64,000 nt of DNA from Lachnospiraceae bacterium UBA7205 (lineage in GTDB: Bacteria; Bacillota; Clostridia; Lachnospirales; Lachnospiraceae): contig DKUL01000053.1 of the NCBI GenBank assembly GCA_002490665.1, positions 1 to 64,000 on the forward strand, given 5' to 3'. Made by a program: the position numbers and the translations under genes. A model generated the notes under the pieces. It ran no database searches. It was not told where the DNA came from and saw only the letters and a program-made list of their open reading frames with translations. Shown in pieces: positions 50,187 to 59,751 of the stretch (its first letter is position 1; the number at the start of each line of letters is the position of its first letter).

Positions 50187-52049
50187 ATGACAAAGAAGCA
50201 GAAGAAAGTTTTGGTTCGCATTGTGATTTCGGCAGTTCTGGTTGTGGTGTTCGGGCTTTTGCCGGTGGAGAACAAGTATCTCCGGCTGGCGCTGTTTCTG
50301 GTTCCATACCTGATTATCGGGTATGATATTTTAAGAAAGGCTGTGCTTGGGATTTTCAACGGCCAGGTGTTTGATGAAAATTTCCTGATGGCGCTTGCGA
50401 CAGTAGGTGCCATTGTTCTTGGGGAATACACAGAGGGAACGGCTGTCATGCTCTTTTACCAGATAGGGGAGCTGTTCCAGAGCTATGCGGTGGGAAAGAG
50501 CCGCAGAAACATCTCGGCGCTGATGGATATCCGCCCGGATTATGCCAATATCGAGCAGGATGGGGAGCTGGAACAGGTTGACCCCGATGACGTGGAAATC
50601 GGAACAATCATTGTCGTGCAGCCGGGTGAAAAAGTGCCGATAGATGGAGTTGTCGTAAGCGGGTCTTCCACACTCAACACAAGCGCACTCACAGGGGAGA
50701 GCCTTCCGCGGGAAGTCGGCGAGGGGGACGATGTCATCAGTGGATGTGTCAGTCTGTCAGGGCTTCTGCGCATAGAGACAACAAAGGAATTTGGCGAGTC
50801 CACTGTGTCAAAGATACTGGATCTGGTGGAAAATTCCAGCATGAAAAAATCAAAATCAGAGAATTTTATCACAAGATTCGCCCGGTATTATACCCCGGCA
50901 GTCTGCATCGGCGCACTGGCGCTTGCCATACTGCCGCCGCTTGCCAATATGGTCATGGGAAATCCTGCGAACTGGTCACAGTGGGTCATCAGGGCGCTCA
51001 CGACACTTGTCATCAGCTGTCCGTGTGCGCTGGTCATTTCCATACCGCTCAGTTTTTTTGGCGGGATTGGCGGTGCGTCCGCACAGGGGGTACTTGTAAA
51101 AGGCTCCAATTATCTCGAGGCGCTTTCCGAGACGAAGTATGTCGTGTGTGACAAGACAGGCACACTGACGAAAGGTGTTTTTGAAGTGACGCACATTGAG
51201 CCGGCGGAGGGGGTATCGCCTGATGTGCTTCTCGAGGCAGCTGCCTGCGCGGAGAGTTATTCCGGGCACCCGATTAGCAGGAGCCTGAAAGAGGCATATG
51301 GAAAGCCGGTTGATGCATCGCGGGTTTCGGATGTGGAGGAAATCAGCGGGCATGGGGTATCGGCTGTCATAGACGGTAGAAAAGTGTCCGCCGGAAATGC
51401 CAGGCTGATGAAAAGACTGGGGATTTCCTACACAGAGCCACAGAAAACAGGTACCGAGGTTCATGTGGCAATTGATGGAAATTATGCGGGATATATCCTG
51501 ATATCGGACGTGGTGAAGCCAAATGCAAAGGAGGCAGTGGCAGGGCTGAAGGCAGCAGGCGTCCGCCAGGTGGTCATGCTGACCGGGGACGCGGCGAATG
51601 TGGCGGAGGCAGTGGCATCAGAGCTTGGCGTGGATGTCGTAAAGAGCGAGCTGCTTCCGGCAGACAAGGTTGCGGAGGTGGAACGCCTTCTGGCGGAGAA
51701 AGGCGCGAAGGAGCGGCTGGCTTTTGTCGGGGACGGCATCAACGATGCGCCGGTGCTCTCGCGGGCGGATATCGGCATTGCGATGGGGGCGCTTGGCTCG
51801 GACGCAGCGATTGAGGCGGCGGATATCGTCCTGATGGACGATGACCCGGTAAAGATTGCCACGGCAATGAAAATATCCAGGAAGACGCTGGGGATTGTGC
51901 ACCAGAATATTGTGTTTGCACTTGCCGTAAAATTTGCGTGCCTTGCGCTGGGGGCGGTAGGCTTTGTAAATATGTGGTGGGCGATTTTTGCAGATGTGGG
52001 CGTGATGATTCTTGCGGTTTTAAATGCTACAAGGACGCTGAAGTCATGA
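50187..52049 (+). CDS. Heavy-metal translocating P-type ATPase
   Basis: 620 residues from ATG 50187. P1B-type: transport motif SCPCALVISIPLS in the sixth helix, phosphorylation site CDKTGTLTKG, actuator loop LTGESLPRE, HP motif GHPISR, hinge VGDGINDAPVLSRADIGIAM. The CPC motif with an ArsR/CadC-type regulator suggests Zn/Cd export. It lacks the N-terminal HMA domain. It ends at the terminator 52056-52089. Confidence 0.95.
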   Translation: MTKKQKKVLVRIVISAVLVVVFGLLPVENKYLRLALFLVPYLIIGYDILRKAVLGIFNGQVFDENFLMALATVGAIVLGEYTEGTAVMLFYQIGELFQSYAVGKSRRNISALMDIRPDYANIEQDGELEQVDPDDVEIGTIIVVQPGEKVPIDGVVVSGSSTLNTSALTGESLPREVGEGDDVISGCVSLSGLLRIETTKEFGESTVSKILDLVENSSMKKSKSENFITRFARYYTPAVCIGALALAILPPLANMVMGNPANWSQWVIRALTTLVISCPCALVISIPLSFFGGIGGASAQGVLVKGSNYLEALSETKYVVCDKTGTLTKGVFEVTHIEPAEGVSPDVLLEAAACAESYSGHPISRSLKEAYGKPVDASRVSDVEEISGHGVSAVIDGRKVSAGNARLMKRLGISYTEPQKTGTEVHVAIDGNYAGYILISDVVKPNAKEAVAGLKAAGVRQVVMLTGDAANVAEAVASELGVDVVKSELLPADKVAEVERLLAEKGAKERLAFVGDGINDAPVLSRADIGIAMGALGSDAAIEAADIVLMDDDPVKIATAMKISRKTLGIVHQNIVFALAVKFACLALGAVGFVNMWWAIFADVGVMILAVLNATRTLKS

Positions 52050-52055
52050 CAGGTC

Positions 52056-52089
52056 AAAAAAGAACAGACTACATGTCTGTTCTTTTTTT
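52056..52089 (+). terminator. Terminator of the metal efflux operon
   Basis: AAAAAGAACAGAC pairs with GTCTGTTCTTTTT around a five-base loop, with extra Ts. Confidence 0.9.
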
Positions 52090-52185
52090 GCCATTTATGG
52101 TGCATATATGTACATGGATATATAAAGAAACTTATATACTATGGATGAATCTAAACATTTGCGTGTATTTTGTTAAAAGTTTATA

Positions 52186-52215
52186 TTGCACAATACACAT
52201 AGTTAATAGTAAAAT
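52186..52215 (+). promoter_or_regulatory. Possible promoter of the TIR-DUF6273 gene
   Basis: TTGCAC (52186-52191), 18 bases, TAAAAT (52210-52215), about 60 bp before the ATG at 52277. Moderate match only. Confidence 0.4.
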
Positions 52216-52276
52216 AGAAAATAACTGTTCAGGTCTTTTTGCAGTATATGCGATAAAATGTAACACGGAGTTGGAT

Positions 52277-53623
52277 ATGTATATATATATTTCACATTCA
52301 GATAAAAATGAACATACAACCAGAAAAATATGCGAGATGCTGGAATCCAATGGGCATACGTGTATATGCGCGCCGCAGGACAGTATCGCTGACTGTAGAT
52401 GCGATGTGCTGCTATTGATACTTTCCAATGCCTCCAACCGTTCGGAGACCGTGCTGAGGGAGATTGAGTATGCGGTCAGCCACTGTGTGCCTACACTGGT
52501 CTATCAGATTGAGGATGTCAGACTGAGCAAACCGCTTGAATATTTTCTGATGTCAAACCAGTGGATTGTGGGTAAGGACACGGACAATTATGAGAAAATC
52601 CTGGAGGGCATCAAAAATATTGAGGACAACCGTTCCCGGGAAAGTGCGTATGGCAGTGTGGATGATGGAGGGGAGGACGTAAGCCGGTCTGACTTTGCCG
52701 GGGGATATAAGGCTCATGGCAGGAACAGGGACAAGAGGAAGCGTGTTCTTGAGCTGATAGAATTCATTGCAATTGCAGCGATATGCCTTGCCATGTTTTT
52801 TCATGAAAGAGGCGCCCGCGTGTCATTCGAAAAGGGTGATACGGTTGTGTTTGGCACATATCTTGGGGAACCGATTGAATGGCGGGTACTTAAGTCTGAT
52901 GAGAATGGGACGGCTACACTGATTTCCGAATATATTCTGACGAACAAGGCATTTGATGTGCCGGATAGCGGCAGCTACAATATGGATGAAGGGAATGATT
53001 ACTGGAGCATCACTGAGACGGAGGCAGACCGGAATCTGGAATTACAGGAGTATGTGCGCGGGAGCAGCCGCTGGGCGACTTCGGATATCAGGACATGGCT
53101 GAATTCGGATGAGGAAAATGTGACCTACGAGGGAATCGGACCTGTCGCCAGCGCAACGTCAGACAAAAAGAACGGATATGCAAATGAGGAGGGTTTTTTA
53201 TTTGGCTTTACTGAGCAGGAGAAGTCGGCAATCGTGCCCACCACAAATATCACGAAGGGGAATGCCCTGGATAAGGAACCAGTGGGGAGCACGGATCTGG
53301 TATGGCTGCTTTCGCAGGAAGAGCTGCTGTGGCTTAAGGATGCGGACGTCAGGCTGTATGTAAAACCCACGGAGCAGGCAATTGAGCAGGATCAGACAAA
53401 CTATTACAATGCGTTTTCCCTGGTATACGGGGTGGAGGAGTATTACTGGTGGCTGCGGGATCCCGTGGCGAACAAGTCAAGCAAATGTTATCTGGTGGAC
53501 AACGGCTATACCGCGGAGCTGTTACAGATGACAGAGGCTGGCGTGAGCGGATTCGGGGTGCGTCCCGTGATAAGGGTGAACACAAAAAAGATAAAAAACC
53601 TGTTACAAAAACATTACACATAA
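52277..53623 (+). CDS. TIR-like domain, membrane helix and DUF6273 domain protein
   Basis: 448 residues from ATG 52277. Residues 1-105 resemble a TIR domain (MYIYISHSDKNEHTTRKICE, LLLILSNASNRSETVLREIE, PLEYFLMSNQWI). A charged linker leads to one membrane helix (ELIEFIAIAAICLAMFF, about 158-174). The rest is a DUF6273 domain (GDTVVFGTYLGEPIEWRVLK, WLRDP, GFGVRPVIRV), usually extracellular and sugar/cell-surface related. The TIR part would face the cytoplasm. It precedes a LytTR/GHKL signalling pair by 18 bp, so it may be sensor or target of that system. Confidence 0.82.
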   Translation: MYIYISHSDKNEHTTRKICEMLESNGHTCICAPQDSIADCRCDVLLLILSNASNRSETVLREIEYAVSHCVPTLVYQIEDVRLSKPLEYFLMSNQWIVGKDTDNYEKILEGIKNIEDNRSRESAYGSVDDGGEDVSRSDFAGGYKAHGRNRDKRKRVLELIEFIAIAAICLAMFFHERGARVSFEKGDTVVFGTYLGEPIEWRVLKSDENGTATLISEYILTNKAFDVPDSGSYNMDEGNDYWSITETEADRNLELQEYVRGSSRWATSDIRTWLNSDEENVTYEGIGPVASATSDKKNGYANEEGFLFGFTEQEKSAIVPTTNITKGNALDKEPVGSTDLVWLLSQEELLWLKDADVRLYVKPTEQAIEQDQTNYYNAFSLVYGVEEYYWWLRDPVANKSSKCYLVDNGYTAELLQMTEAGVSGFGVRPVIRVNTKKIKNLLQKHYT

Positions 53624-53641
53624 TTGAAAGGCATGATGGGT

Positions 53642-54361
53642 ATGTACAATATAGGTATTTGCGACGATGAGAAGGATACATGTGCGCAGATAGCAGATAT
53701 GGTATACGAGTATGGCAGGAAGGAAAATGTGGAAATCATGGTTTCGGTATGGAACACAGGGGAGGCGCTCTACCAGGATCTGGCGGACAAGAAACCTATA
53801 GACTTGCTTTTCCTGGACATTGAGCTGGTTTCCACAAGTGGCATACAGATTGGGAAGCGTATTCGGAATGAGCTGGAAAATCCAGACATCAGCATAGCTT
53901 ATATATCCTCAAAAAGCAGCTACGCGCTGGAACTTTTCAAGATTCATCCGATAGATTTTTTGATAAAACCGGTGAGTGCGCAGGATATCTGGGACACAAT
54001 TGATGAGGCACTGCGCCTGTACCATCGGGGCAATACTGTTTTTGAGTACAAGGCAAACGGCTACAGCTGCAGGCTTCCCCATAAATATATTATCTATTTT
54101 TATAGTGAGAACAAGAAGATCAATATGGTGACGAAGGATTCGACAGTACAGTTTACGGGCAAGATAAAGGATATTATCGCGATATTGCCGGAGTGCTTCA
54201 TCCAGATACATCAGTCTTATATCATCAATATGAATTACATCAGCGAATGCAGCTATGAGACTGTAAAAATGAGCGGAGGTGTCGAGCTGAATATCAGTCA
54301 GCCCTACAGAAAGATGGTAAGGAAATCCATTATGGATTACGCATGGGGACAGGATGATTAA
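53642..54361 (+). CDS. LytTR family response regulator
   Basis: 239 residues (ATG 53642; in-frame ATGs at 53633 and 53636 are alternatives). Receiver: ICDDEKDTC acidic pair, LLFLDIELVSTSGIQIG phosphoacceptor, YISSKSSYALE and the switch Lys in DFLIKPVS. The C-terminal LytTR domain (about 140-235) has YIIYFYSENKKINMVTKDST and FIQIHQSYIINMNYI. LytTR domains bind 9-bp direct repeats about 21 bp apart, as seen at 55635. It is followed two bases later by its kinase. Confidence 0.94.
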   Translation: MYNIGICDDEKDTCAQIADMVYEYGRKENVEIMVSVWNTGEALYQDLADKKPIDLLFLDIELVSTSGIQIGKRIRNELENPDISIAYISSKSSYALELFKIHPIDFLIKPVSAQDIWDTIDEALRLYHRGNTVFEYKANGYSCRLPHKYIIYFYSENKKINMVTKDSTVQFTGKIKDIIAILPECFIQIHQSYIINMNYISECSYETVKMSGGVELNISQPYRKMVRKSIMDYAWGQDD

Positions 54362-54363
54362 AA

Positions 54364-55620
54364 ATGTTGTTTTTACAGATTGCGGTATTATATATTGTAT
54401 ACAGATATATGCATTGCTTTTTTGACACGGCGCAGGTGAGGAAGTCAACGGAACTGGCGGCATATGGTTTCTATTTCATAACGGTCTGGCTGGTCAGCAG
54501 TCAATATGGCAATTCAGTTATCAGCTTTGCGGCGGGCATGGTTTTTATTTTTCTGCTTACGCAGATTTATCCCGGAAAACAGGGGAAAAAACTGGTTGCT
54601 GCATTTTTGCTTCAGGGAATGAACATACTCTGCGAGGTCGCTGCGCTGTATCTGGTGTATGACAGGGATGGCAGCGGTTCGGAAGTATATTACCTGATGT
54701 TCCTGCTGATGTTTGTGTGCGAACGCATCATAGAAAAGTTTGGCATCAGGAACATGCGGGAGAGCACGGCGCTAAAGCATTGGGACTTGCTGATATTCCT
54801 GCCCATTATCACGGTCGCCGTGCTGTTTATCATACTCTCTGCGGATATTGGCAATCGATATGTGGGCGTGACTGTCAGCATCGGCATGATATTACTGAAC
54901 CTGATCGTGTTCTACATCTGTGACGAGCTTGTCGGTGCATACACCCGTCTGGAGGAGAGCGCGCTGGTTGAGCGGCAGCTTGAGAGCTACTCGAACCAGC
55001 TGGATGTCATCATGAAGTCGGAGGAAAAAGTAAGGGGGCTGCGCCATGATTTAAAACACCATCTCAGTGAGATACTGATGATGGCAGATGCGGACAGGAC
55101 GACTGAAATCAAGGATTATGTCAGGGACATGCAGGTGTATATGACTTATGAGAGAGAGTATGCAAGCAGCGGCAATACAGACATTGACAGCCTGATTAAC
55201 CTGATGCTTGACAAGGCAAAAAGAGAGCTGAAAAGCGTGAAGTGCAAGGTGAGTGTCCCACAGGAGCTTGATATTCCGTCGTTTGACTGGAATATCATTC
55301 TCGGAAACCTGCTGGACAATGCGATTTCCGCCGCGAGAAGTTCAGGAGACAAGTTCCTGCACATTAAAATCAACTATCAGAGGGGCATCCTTTTTATTCA
55401 TATTAAAAACAGTTATGACGGCGATGTGGTGCGGGTAGATGACCGATATATTACAACAAAGAATTATGACAGGACGGACAGGGCACAGAATCATGGAATG
55501 GGCATTAAAAATGTAAAAAGGATTGTGGAAAAATACAAGGGAACCACGGAAATCAGTGATGAGAATGGGGTTTTTGACGTCCGGATTCTGATGTATGTCT
55601 CCATTAAAAAGGAGTGCTGA
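54364..55620 (+). CDS. GHKL-type sensor histidine kinase (AgrC-like)
   Basis: 418 residues. Six or so N-terminal membrane helices (to about 195), then a cytoplasmic kinase with GLRHDLKHHLSEILMM (phospho-His, about 222-237) and a GHKL ATPase (NIILGNLLDNAISAARSSGD, then GMGIKNVKRIVEKYKG). This architecture senses peptides or membrane signals and partners LytTR regulators, here the gene two bases upstream. No signal peptide gene of the AgrD type was seen nearby. Confidence 0.93.
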   Translation: MLFLQIAVLYIVYRYMHCFFDTAQVRKSTELAAYGFYFITVWLVSSQYGNSVISFAAGMVFIFLLTQIYPGKQGKKLVAAFLLQGMNILCEVAALYLVYDRDGSGSEVYYLMFLLMFVCERIIEKFGIRNMRESTALKHWDLLIFLPIITVAVLFIILSADIGNRYVGVTVSIGMILLNLIVFYICDELVGAYTRLEESALVERQLESYSNQLDVIMKSEEKVRGLRHDLKHHLSEILMMADADRTTEIKDYVRDMQVYMTYEREYASSGNTDIDSLINLMLDKAKRELKSVKCKVSVPQELDIPSFDWNIILGNLLDNAISAARSSGDKFLHIKINYQRGILFIHIKNSYDGDVVRVDDRYITTKNYDRTDRAQNHGMGIKNVKRIVEKYKGTTEISDENGVFDVRILMYVSIKKEC

Positions 55621-55634
55621 TGCCAAAAACAACG

Positions 55635-55670
55635 GATTTCGCCATTTTACATAGTGATTTCGCCATTTTT
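55635..55670. promoter_or_regulatory. Tandem direct repeat, likely LytTR binding site
   Basis: GATTTCGCCATTTT occurs at 55635-55648 and again at 55656-55669, a 21-bp period. The second copy ends where a -35 box would begin for the TATAGT at 55694-55699. The spacing and position match activator sites of AgrA-like LytTR regulators. The regulator is encoded just upstream at 53642. Confidence 0.65.
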
Positions 55671-55750
55671 AACAAAAGCAACTGCAAGTGTGTTATAGTT
55701 TATAAAATTGAAAATGTAAGAATTTTGGTAATGAGGTAAAGGTAAGAACT

Positions 55751-56434
55751 ATGACACGAGCAGATGAAGAACGGTTTGTAAAAGGGGCATTCCGGGCATT
55801 GATTGAGAGAGGGGCAGCGACAGAGCAGATGCTGACTCCGAGTACGGTGGCAGACCAGGATATTGACAAATTTGAAAGGACTTTTGATATCCGTGTTCCT
55901 TCCCTTTTCAGGACATATCTAAAAGCATACTGTTATGATTTTTCCGTGATATGTGCGCCTGTTCCGGTAGATGGCATGGAGCATTGTGAATGGGGAAGTG
56001 AAAAAGGGCTGTGGTGGATGGAGCTGGTTTCCCTGCCGAAGGAGGATCCGCTCAAAAACCTTTACGCTTTCATGGAAAGCTTCCGGAGTATCTGTACGGA
56101 CAGCGACCTGGTGAATCTGGGGCTGGATAAGGTCAAAAATTTTATACCGATAGGCGAGTGGGATGGGCTTTTGTGCATGGATGTGAGTCAGACAGATGTG
56201 CAGGCAGACAATCCCAGAACATGGCAGCTGTCCAGATTTGAACAGACAGCGTTTGACTGGGAGAAGGCAGGATACATTGATGAGAGCGGCGTGGTGACGG
56301 GGAAACGGACGATTCCTGATTTTAAGACACTGCTGGAAATATATTTTTATGGAAAATATGACAGGGAATATGAAAGTCAGTTAAGGGAATGCGGCGAGGA
56401 AATGCCGGATTACAGCTATTATATACAGAAATGA
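55751..56434 (+). CDS. SMI1/KNR4 family protein
   Basis: 227 residues. DIDKFERTFDIRVPSLFRTY (about 37-56) and NFIPIGEWDGLLCMDVSQ (about 130-147) fit the SMI1/KNR4 (SUKH) fold. Bacterial SUKH proteins often act as immunity proteins against secreted toxins, although no toxin gene is adjacent. Its promoter holds the LytTR-type repeats, so it is probably part of the regulon of the 53642/54364 pair. Confidence 0.83.
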   Translation: MTRADEERFVKGAFRALIERGAATEQMLTPSTVADQDIDKFERTFDIRVPSLFRTYLKAYCYDFSVICAPVPVDGMEHCEWGSEKGLWWMELVSLPKEDPLKNLYAFMESFRSICTDSDLVNLGLDKVKNFIPIGEWDGLLCMDVSQTDVQADNPRTWQLSRFEQTAFDWEKAGYIDESGVVTGKRTIPDFKTLLEIYFYGKYDREYESQLRECGEEMPDYSYYIQK

Positions 56435-56442
56435 GTCTTATG

Positions 56443-56478
56443 GGCGTTATGGGATACCATAGCGTCTCTTTTTTTCTT
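56443..56478 (+). terminator. Terminator after the SMI1/KNR4 gene
   Basis: GGCGTTATGG (56443-56452) pairs with CCATAGCGTC (56457-56466, two G-T pairs) around a four-base loop, followed by seven Ts. Confidence 0.88.
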
Positions 56479-56570
56479 TAAATTTTGCTTGTGGTATTTG
56501 GTGTTAGGAAATATAATATAATTAGGTGATACCGTATATTGCCAATACATATGACAATCGAGGTGGGGGA

Positions 56571-58286
56571 ATGAAAAATAAGGAAAGACTTGCCGGAAGG
56601 CTGATTGCTTCGATGTATGTGCTGGGGCTTCTGGGAATGTTTTGCGTCGTGATAGGCATACATTTTACCAGACAGTCTGACACGGTGCAGGATGGCGTTT
56701 CTAATTATATAAATATTAGTTCGGACTGGACACTTGACAGGGAAGGGACAATGCAGGCGGATTTGGGCAGGCTTGGGGAATACATGGATGAGGATACAGG
56801 GATACTATCCATATACCACAGGCTTCCTGACATGAAAGGGGATGAGAGCCTGGTATACCGTTCCAAGGATGTGTATACGAAGCTGCTGGTTGATGACACG
56901 GTTGTTTATGAGACAAATGTGTATGATTCCAAGTTTTACAATCGTTCTCCGGGAAACCTGTGGAATGTGGCAAAGTTTCATGCGGACAGTTCCGGAAGGC
57001 TTGTCGAGATGCAGATTTATATGGTATATGATACCAGTGCGGTTACGGTCGACTCCACACTGTGGGGGGACAAGACGGACATTATCCTGACATTCTGTAA
57101 GGATAAGCTTTTTGGCATTGCGGTGAGCCTGCTGATGATGATTATCGGGCTTGTCCTGATTGCGTTTGACCTGATGCCTGCCTATATCCATGCAAGAAAG
57201 CACCATGGCATGGTATGGCTGGGACTGTACTCTGCACTGATTGGCGTATGGAGCCTTATTGAGACGAATGCAGTGCAGTTTTTTGTTGATGACATGCGTA
57301 TTTTACAGCTCATTGACAATATGATTATGATATTGGACAGTATGCCGCTGCTTTTATACCTGAACTGTGAATACCAGATTTTTAAATTCCGCTTCATGCG
57401 GTTGTTTTGCTATGCGGATGTGGCTTACATACTGGTATCGGCAACGATGCAGATTTCCGGGGTCAATGATTTGCACGGACTGCTTCCGGGAGCGATGCTG
57501 ACAATGGTGGTGAGCTGTGTCACACTGCTGGTATGGGTGGTATTCAGGCTGAAAAATATGGTGAAGGGTCATCAGCCGATTTTAAATTATGTACTACAAT
57601 TATCGGGATTATGTTCCCTCTGGATTTCAGCCCTGTGTGAGATGATGCGGTACTCCCAGTCCGACCATATGGACAGGGCAGAGTATCTCAGGGTCGGGAT
57701 GCTGGTGTTTATCATATGTCTTGCCGTCAGCAGCCAGCTTGAGACATACAGGCTGCTTGAGAACGGACTGAAATTTGACATCATCAGCAGCCTCGCGTAT
57801 TCGGATGGGCTGACCGGGCTTGGAAACAGGACAGCTTATCTGGAGCAGCTCGAGGCGTATGCATCCGGGGAGACGGGCATTTCCAAGCTTGGAATTGTAT
57901 TTCTGGATGTCAATAATTTAAAAAAGGTCAATGACAATCAGGGGCATGAAAAGGGAGATGAGCTGATTACTGTTGCGGCGAGGATTATTTCTGACAGCTT
58001 TGGCAAATTGGGAAAATCATACCGCATTGGCGGGGATGAATTCTGTGTTTTGATGACAGGCCTTGGGCTGCAGGACATGTATGAAAGAGGTCTTTTGGAA
58101 TTTCAGAAACTGGTAGATGAGGCGAACAAGGCAAAATGGTATACATACGAGATACAGATAGCAAATGGATTCAGCATCTGTGATATGATTGAAAGACAGA
58201 AGATAGATGAGGCGGTTATGGCGGCGGATGGCGCCATGTATGCAAATAAAAAAATGCTAAAAAGCAGGGCGGCAAAGTCTGTATAA
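56571..58286 (+). CDS. Membrane diguanylate cyclase (7TM sensor, GGDEF)
   Basis: 571 residues from ATG 56571 (GTGGGGG upstream). An N-terminal helix and an extracellular domain of ~160 residues are followed by about seven membrane helices (195-405), the 7TMR-DISM layout. The C-terminal GGDEF domain has DGLTGLGNRTAYLEQL and an intact KSYRIGGDEFCVLM active site, so it should make cyclic di-GMP. No I-site RxxD was recognised. It lies 25 bp before the PurF-like gene. Confidence 0.92.
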   Translation: MKNKERLAGRLIASMYVLGLLGMFCVVIGIHFTRQSDTVQDGVSNYINISSDWTLDREGTMQADLGRLGEYMDEDTGILSIYHRLPDMKGDESLVYRSKDVYTKLLVDDTVVYETNVYDSKFYNRSPGNLWNVAKFHADSSGRLVEMQIYMVYDTSAVTVDSTLWGDKTDIILTFCKDKLFGIAVSLLMMIIGLVLIAFDLMPAYIHARKHHGMVWLGLYSALIGVWSLIETNAVQFFVDDMRILQLIDNMIMILDSMPLLLYLNCEYQIFKFRFMRLFCYADVAYILVSATMQISGVNDLHGLLPGAMLTMVVSCVTLLVWVVFRLKNMVKGHQPILNYVLQLSGLCSLWISALCEMMRYSQSDHMDRAEYLRVGMLVFIICLAVSSQLETYRLLENGLKFDIISSLAYSDGLTGLGNRTAYLEQLEAYASGETGISKLGIVFLDVNNLKKVNDNQGHEKGDELITVAARIISDSFGKLGKSYRIGGDEFCVLMTGLGLQDMYERGLLEFQKLVDEANKAKWYTYEIQIANGFSICDMIERQKIDEAVMAADGAMYANKKMLKSRAAKSV

Positions 58287-58310
58287 AAAGGAAAGGCAGG
58301 GAAAAAGAGA

Positions 58311-59717
58311 ATGGGTGGCTTTTTTGGAGTAGCGTCACAGCAGGATTGTGTATTTGATTTATTTTTTGGGATTGATTACCACTCGCATCTGGGAACAAGG
58401 CGCGGCGGTATGGCAGTTTATGGAAAGGATGGCTTTAACAGGGCGATTCATAATATCGAGAATGCACCGTTTCGGACAAAGTTTGACAAGGATGTCAATG
58501 AAATGCATGGAAATTATGGCATTGGCTGTATCTCTGATTATGAGCCGCAGCCATTGATTATCCGCTCACATCACGGCACGTATGCGCTGACGACAGTGGG
58601 GAAGATTAACAATACGGATGAGCTGATACAGCGCCTGTTTGATGTGGGACATGCTCATTTTCAGGAGATGAGCGGCGGGGAGGTCAATGCCACGGAGCTT
58701 GTCGCGGCGCTGATTAACCGCAGGGAAAACCTGATAGAGGGGATTAATTTTGCACTGGATGTCATAGATGGTTCGCTGTCGATTCTTCTCATGAATAAGG
58801 CAGGAATCTATGCGGCGCGGGACAAGTATGGGAGGACGCCGGTTGTGGTCGGCAGAAAAGAAGACGGCTTTTGTGCTTCCTTTGAAAACTTTGCGTACAA
58901 GAATCTCGGATATGCCGATTACAAGGAACTGGGACCCGGGGAGGTTGTCGTGATGACAGAGAAGAACTGTGTCACGCTGGTCAATCCGCAGAGCGATATG
59001 AAAATCTGCACATTTTTATGGGTCTATTACGGATATCCGGCAAGTTCGTATGAGGGAGTCAGTGTTGAGCAGATGCGGTACCGCTGCGGCGAGAAGATGG
59101 CACAGCGCGACGATGCGCAGCCGGACATTGTCGCGGGGGTTCCGGATTCCGGCATCGCGCATGCGGTGGGGTATGCGAATGAGTCAGGGATTCCGTTTTC
59201 CAGACCGTTTATCAAGTACACGCCGACATGGCCGCGTTCTTTTATGCCGACGATACAGAGCAAGCGCAATCTCATCGCCAAGATGAAGCTGCTTGCCGTG
59301 GATGACCTGATTCAGGATAAGAGCCTGCTTCTGATTGACGACTCCATTGTCAGGGGAACGCAGCTTAGGGAGACGACAGAGTTTCTTTACCAGAGCGGGG
59401 CAAAGGAAGTGCATATCAGACCGGCATGTCCGCCACTTTTGTATGGCTGCAAGTACCTGAATTTTTCACGTTCCTCATCGGAGATGGATCTGATTACCAG
59501 GCGTGTGATTGAGCGGCTGGAAAACGGAAATGTGACAAAGGAGATTCTCGAGGAGTACGCGGATCCTGAGTCCGAGAAGTATGAACAGATGGTTGAGGAA
59601 ATTCGAAAGGAGCTGAACTTTACGTCGCTTCGTTTTAACAGACTCGACGACATGCTGGACGCGACAGGGCTGGAACATTGTAAGCTGTGCACATATTGCT
59701 GGAACGGCAAGGAATAG
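58311..59717 (+). CDS. PurF-like amidophosphoribosyltransferase paralogue without catalytic Cys
   Basis: 468 residues. An Ntn-hydrolase glutaminase-type domain begins MGGFFGVASQQDCVFDL; genuine PurF begins M-C-G and uses that Cys as nucleophile, which is Gly here. LGTRRGGMAVYG, GNYGIGCIS and the second-domain PRPP loop LLLIDDSIVRGTQLRETTE (about 342-360) are intact. The C-terminus has CKLCTYCW. It could use ammonia or have another role. The same substitution is, to my knowledge, recurrent in clostridial paralogues. 25 bp after the cyclase gene. Confidence 0.88.
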   Translation: MGGFFGVASQQDCVFDLFFGIDYHSHLGTRRGGMAVYGKDGFNRAIHNIENAPFRTKFDKDVNEMHGNYGIGCISDYEPQPLIIRSHHGTYALTTVGKINNTDELIQRLFDVGHAHFQEMSGGEVNATELVAALINRRENLIEGINFALDVIDGSLSILLMNKAGIYAARDKYGRTPVVVGRKEDGFCASFENFAYKNLGYADYKELGPGEVVVMTEKNCVTLVNPQSDMKICTFLWVYYGYPASSYEGVSVEQMRYRCGEKMAQRDDAQPDIVAGVPDSGIAHAVGYANESGIPFSRPFIKYTPTWPRSFMPTIQSKRNLIAKMKLLAVDDLIQDKSLLLIDDSIVRGTQLRETTEFLYQSGAKEVHIRPACPPLLYGCKYLNFSRSSSEMDLITRRVIERLENGNVTKEILEEYADPESEKYEQMVEEIRKELNFTSLRFNRLDDMLDATGLEHCKLCTYCWNGKE

Positions 59718-59751
59718 GACAAAGGGATAGGTTTTAGAAAGGCGGCAAAGG

